Below are positions 5,305-5,826 of a stretch of DNA of 5,826 nucleotides, piece by piece. How positions within the stretch are numbered: the stretch's first letter is position 1; the number at the start of each line of letters is the position of its first letter. The DNA is from Acidimicrobiia bacterium. GTDB taxonomy: Bacteria > Actinomycetota > Acidimicrobiia > IMCC26256 > BP-133. The notes below the pieces were generated by a model. That model was not told where the DNA came from, did no database searches, and saw only the letters and a program-made list of their open reading frames with translations. The stretch lies in contig JAICYE010000160.1 in assembly GCA_025934385.1 (NCBI GenBank), positions 1-5,826 on the forward strand, read 5' to 3'. The translations under genes and the position numbers were made by a program.

Positions 5305-5826
5305 ATGCCGGAGCACGCGTTCGTCTTCGCCCCCGACCCGTTGCTCACCGTCACCGTCGAGGCGGGGAGCGACGGCGACGAGATCCATCTCCACGCCGGC
5401 GGGCAGGGGTTCTGGGTGGCGCAGATGATCGCCAACCTCGGGGTGGGCGTCTCGCTCTGCGGCCCGTTCGGCGGGGAGAGCGGCCGGGTCGTGCGGTCGC
5501 TGGTCGAGCGGGGCGGGATCACCGTGCGGGCCATCAAGACGGTCGGATCGAACGGCGCCTACGTCCACGACCGGCGGGACGGCGAGCGGGTCAGCGTGGC
5601 CGAGACACCCCCCGATCCGCTCGACCGTCACGAGCTCGACGACCTCTACGGCGCCGCCCTCGTGCTGGGGCTGGAGTCCGACGTGGCGGTGCTGGCCGGC
5701 CCGGGGCCGTGGCCCGTGCCGGTGGTGCCCGCCGACCACTACCGGCGCCTGGCCACCGACCTGCGGGCCAACGGCGCCAAGGTGGTGGCCGACCTGTGCG
5801 GCGAGCCGCTCTCCTGCGCCCTGGCC
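5305..5826 (+). CDS. PfkB-family sugar kinase (1-phosphofructokinase-like), 3' end cut by window edge
   Basis: ATP-dependent carbohydrate kinase of the ribokinase/PfkB fold; the nearest look is the 1-phosphofructokinase/tagatose-6-phosphate kinase branch. 174 residues are visible of an expected 300 or so, and the frame is open to the last base. From the ATG at 5305: FVFAPDPLLTVTVE at 6-19 is the first strand with the substrate Asp, and AGGQGFWVAQMIANLG at 31-46 is the N-terminal PfkB glycine signature, followed by CGPFGGESG at 52-60, NGAYVHDRRDGER at 83-95, RHELDDLYGAAL at 108-119 and DLRANGAKVVADLCGE at 152-167. The signature has Gln and Trp where the common form GGKGINVA has Lys and Asn. 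The C-terminal GAGD catalytic loop lies outside the window. An in-frame ATG at 5242 is possible, but it would share its CATG with the start of the divergent gene and adds a Pro-rich stretch without a ribosome site, so I prefer 5305. Substrate unknown. Confidence 0.83.
   Translation, partial: MPEHAFVFAPDPLLTVTVEAGSDGDEIHLHAGGQGFWVAQMIANLGVGVSLCGPFGGESGRVVRSLVERGGITVRAIKTVGSNGAYVHDRRDGERVSVAETPPDPLDRHELDDLYGAALVLGLESDVAVLAGPGPWPVPVVPADHYRRLATDLRANGAKVVADLCGEPLSCALA

Noticed and set aside
5254..5739. Minus-strand open frame over the kinase region, and the extension of the 91-residue gene back to 5537
   Set aside because: Both are antisense to the PfkB kinase frame, which carries the family signature and runs to the window edge.
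1..5826. Mobile element, CRISPR array, defence island, tRNA or rRNA
   Set aside because: No transposase, integrase, inverted terminal repeats, repeat-spacer pattern or RNA-gene signature is visible; composition is uniform from end to end.

Overview
The window is a compact, very GC-rich chromosomal segment carrying eight protein-coding genes and almost no spare DNA. Base composition, frequent GTG starts, GTGA gene overlaps, a coenzyme-F420-type oxidoreductase and an actinobacterial style of PfkB kinase suggest an actinomycete-like bacterium (Actinomycetota, possibly an uncultured acidimicrobial lineage). That placement is inference. I see no rRNA, tRNA, CRISPR array, insertion sequence, integrase or phage gene.

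Layout. (1) Bases 3-788, plus strand: the C-terminal part of a formate/nitrite-transporter (FNT) family membrane channel, cut by the left edge. (2) Bases 797-822 hold a GC hairpin that, read on the minus strand, is followed by five Ts: an intrinsic terminator for the next operon. (3) Minus strand, 3222 down to 828: an OmpR-type response regulator, a HAMP-containing histidine kinase and RibB (3,4-dihydroxy-2-butanone-4-phosphate synthase, riboflavin pathway). Each is joined to the next by a 4-base GTGA stop/start overlap, so they should form one translationally coupled operon. (4) Bases 3223-3318: a divergent promoter region with GGAGAY-like hexamers at an 11-base period, a plausible binding array for the operon's own OmpR-family regulator. 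(5) Bases 3319-4272, plus strand: an F420-dependent luciferase-like oxidoreductase of the glucose-6-phosphate-dehydrogenase-like family. (6) Minus strand, 5243 down to 4269: a 91-residue conserved-looking protein of unknown function followed after 18 bases by a phosphoribosyltransferase. The phosphoribosyltransferase stop overlaps the oxidoreductase stop tail to tail. (7) From about 5305 on the plus strand: the start of a PfkB/1-phosphofructokinase-like sugar kinase, cut by the right edge.

How the genes may work together: the two-component system, and possibly the flanking oxidoreductase, look autoregulated from the shared promoter, and RibB production is tied to the same transcript. RibB supplies half of the riboflavin skeleton. 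F420 biosynthesis also draws on the pathway intermediate 5-amino-6-ribitylamino-uracil, but that intermediate derives from the GTP branch rather than from the RibB product, so the flavin/F420 link is only suggestive. The right half (unknown protein, phosphoribosyltransferase, PfkB kinase) looks like sugar-phosphate or PRPP-related metabolism.

I find no clearly new multi-gene system. The points most worth a second look are the phased repeat array, the RibB gene embedded in a two-component operon, the unknown 91-residue protein, and the altered PfkB glycine motif.
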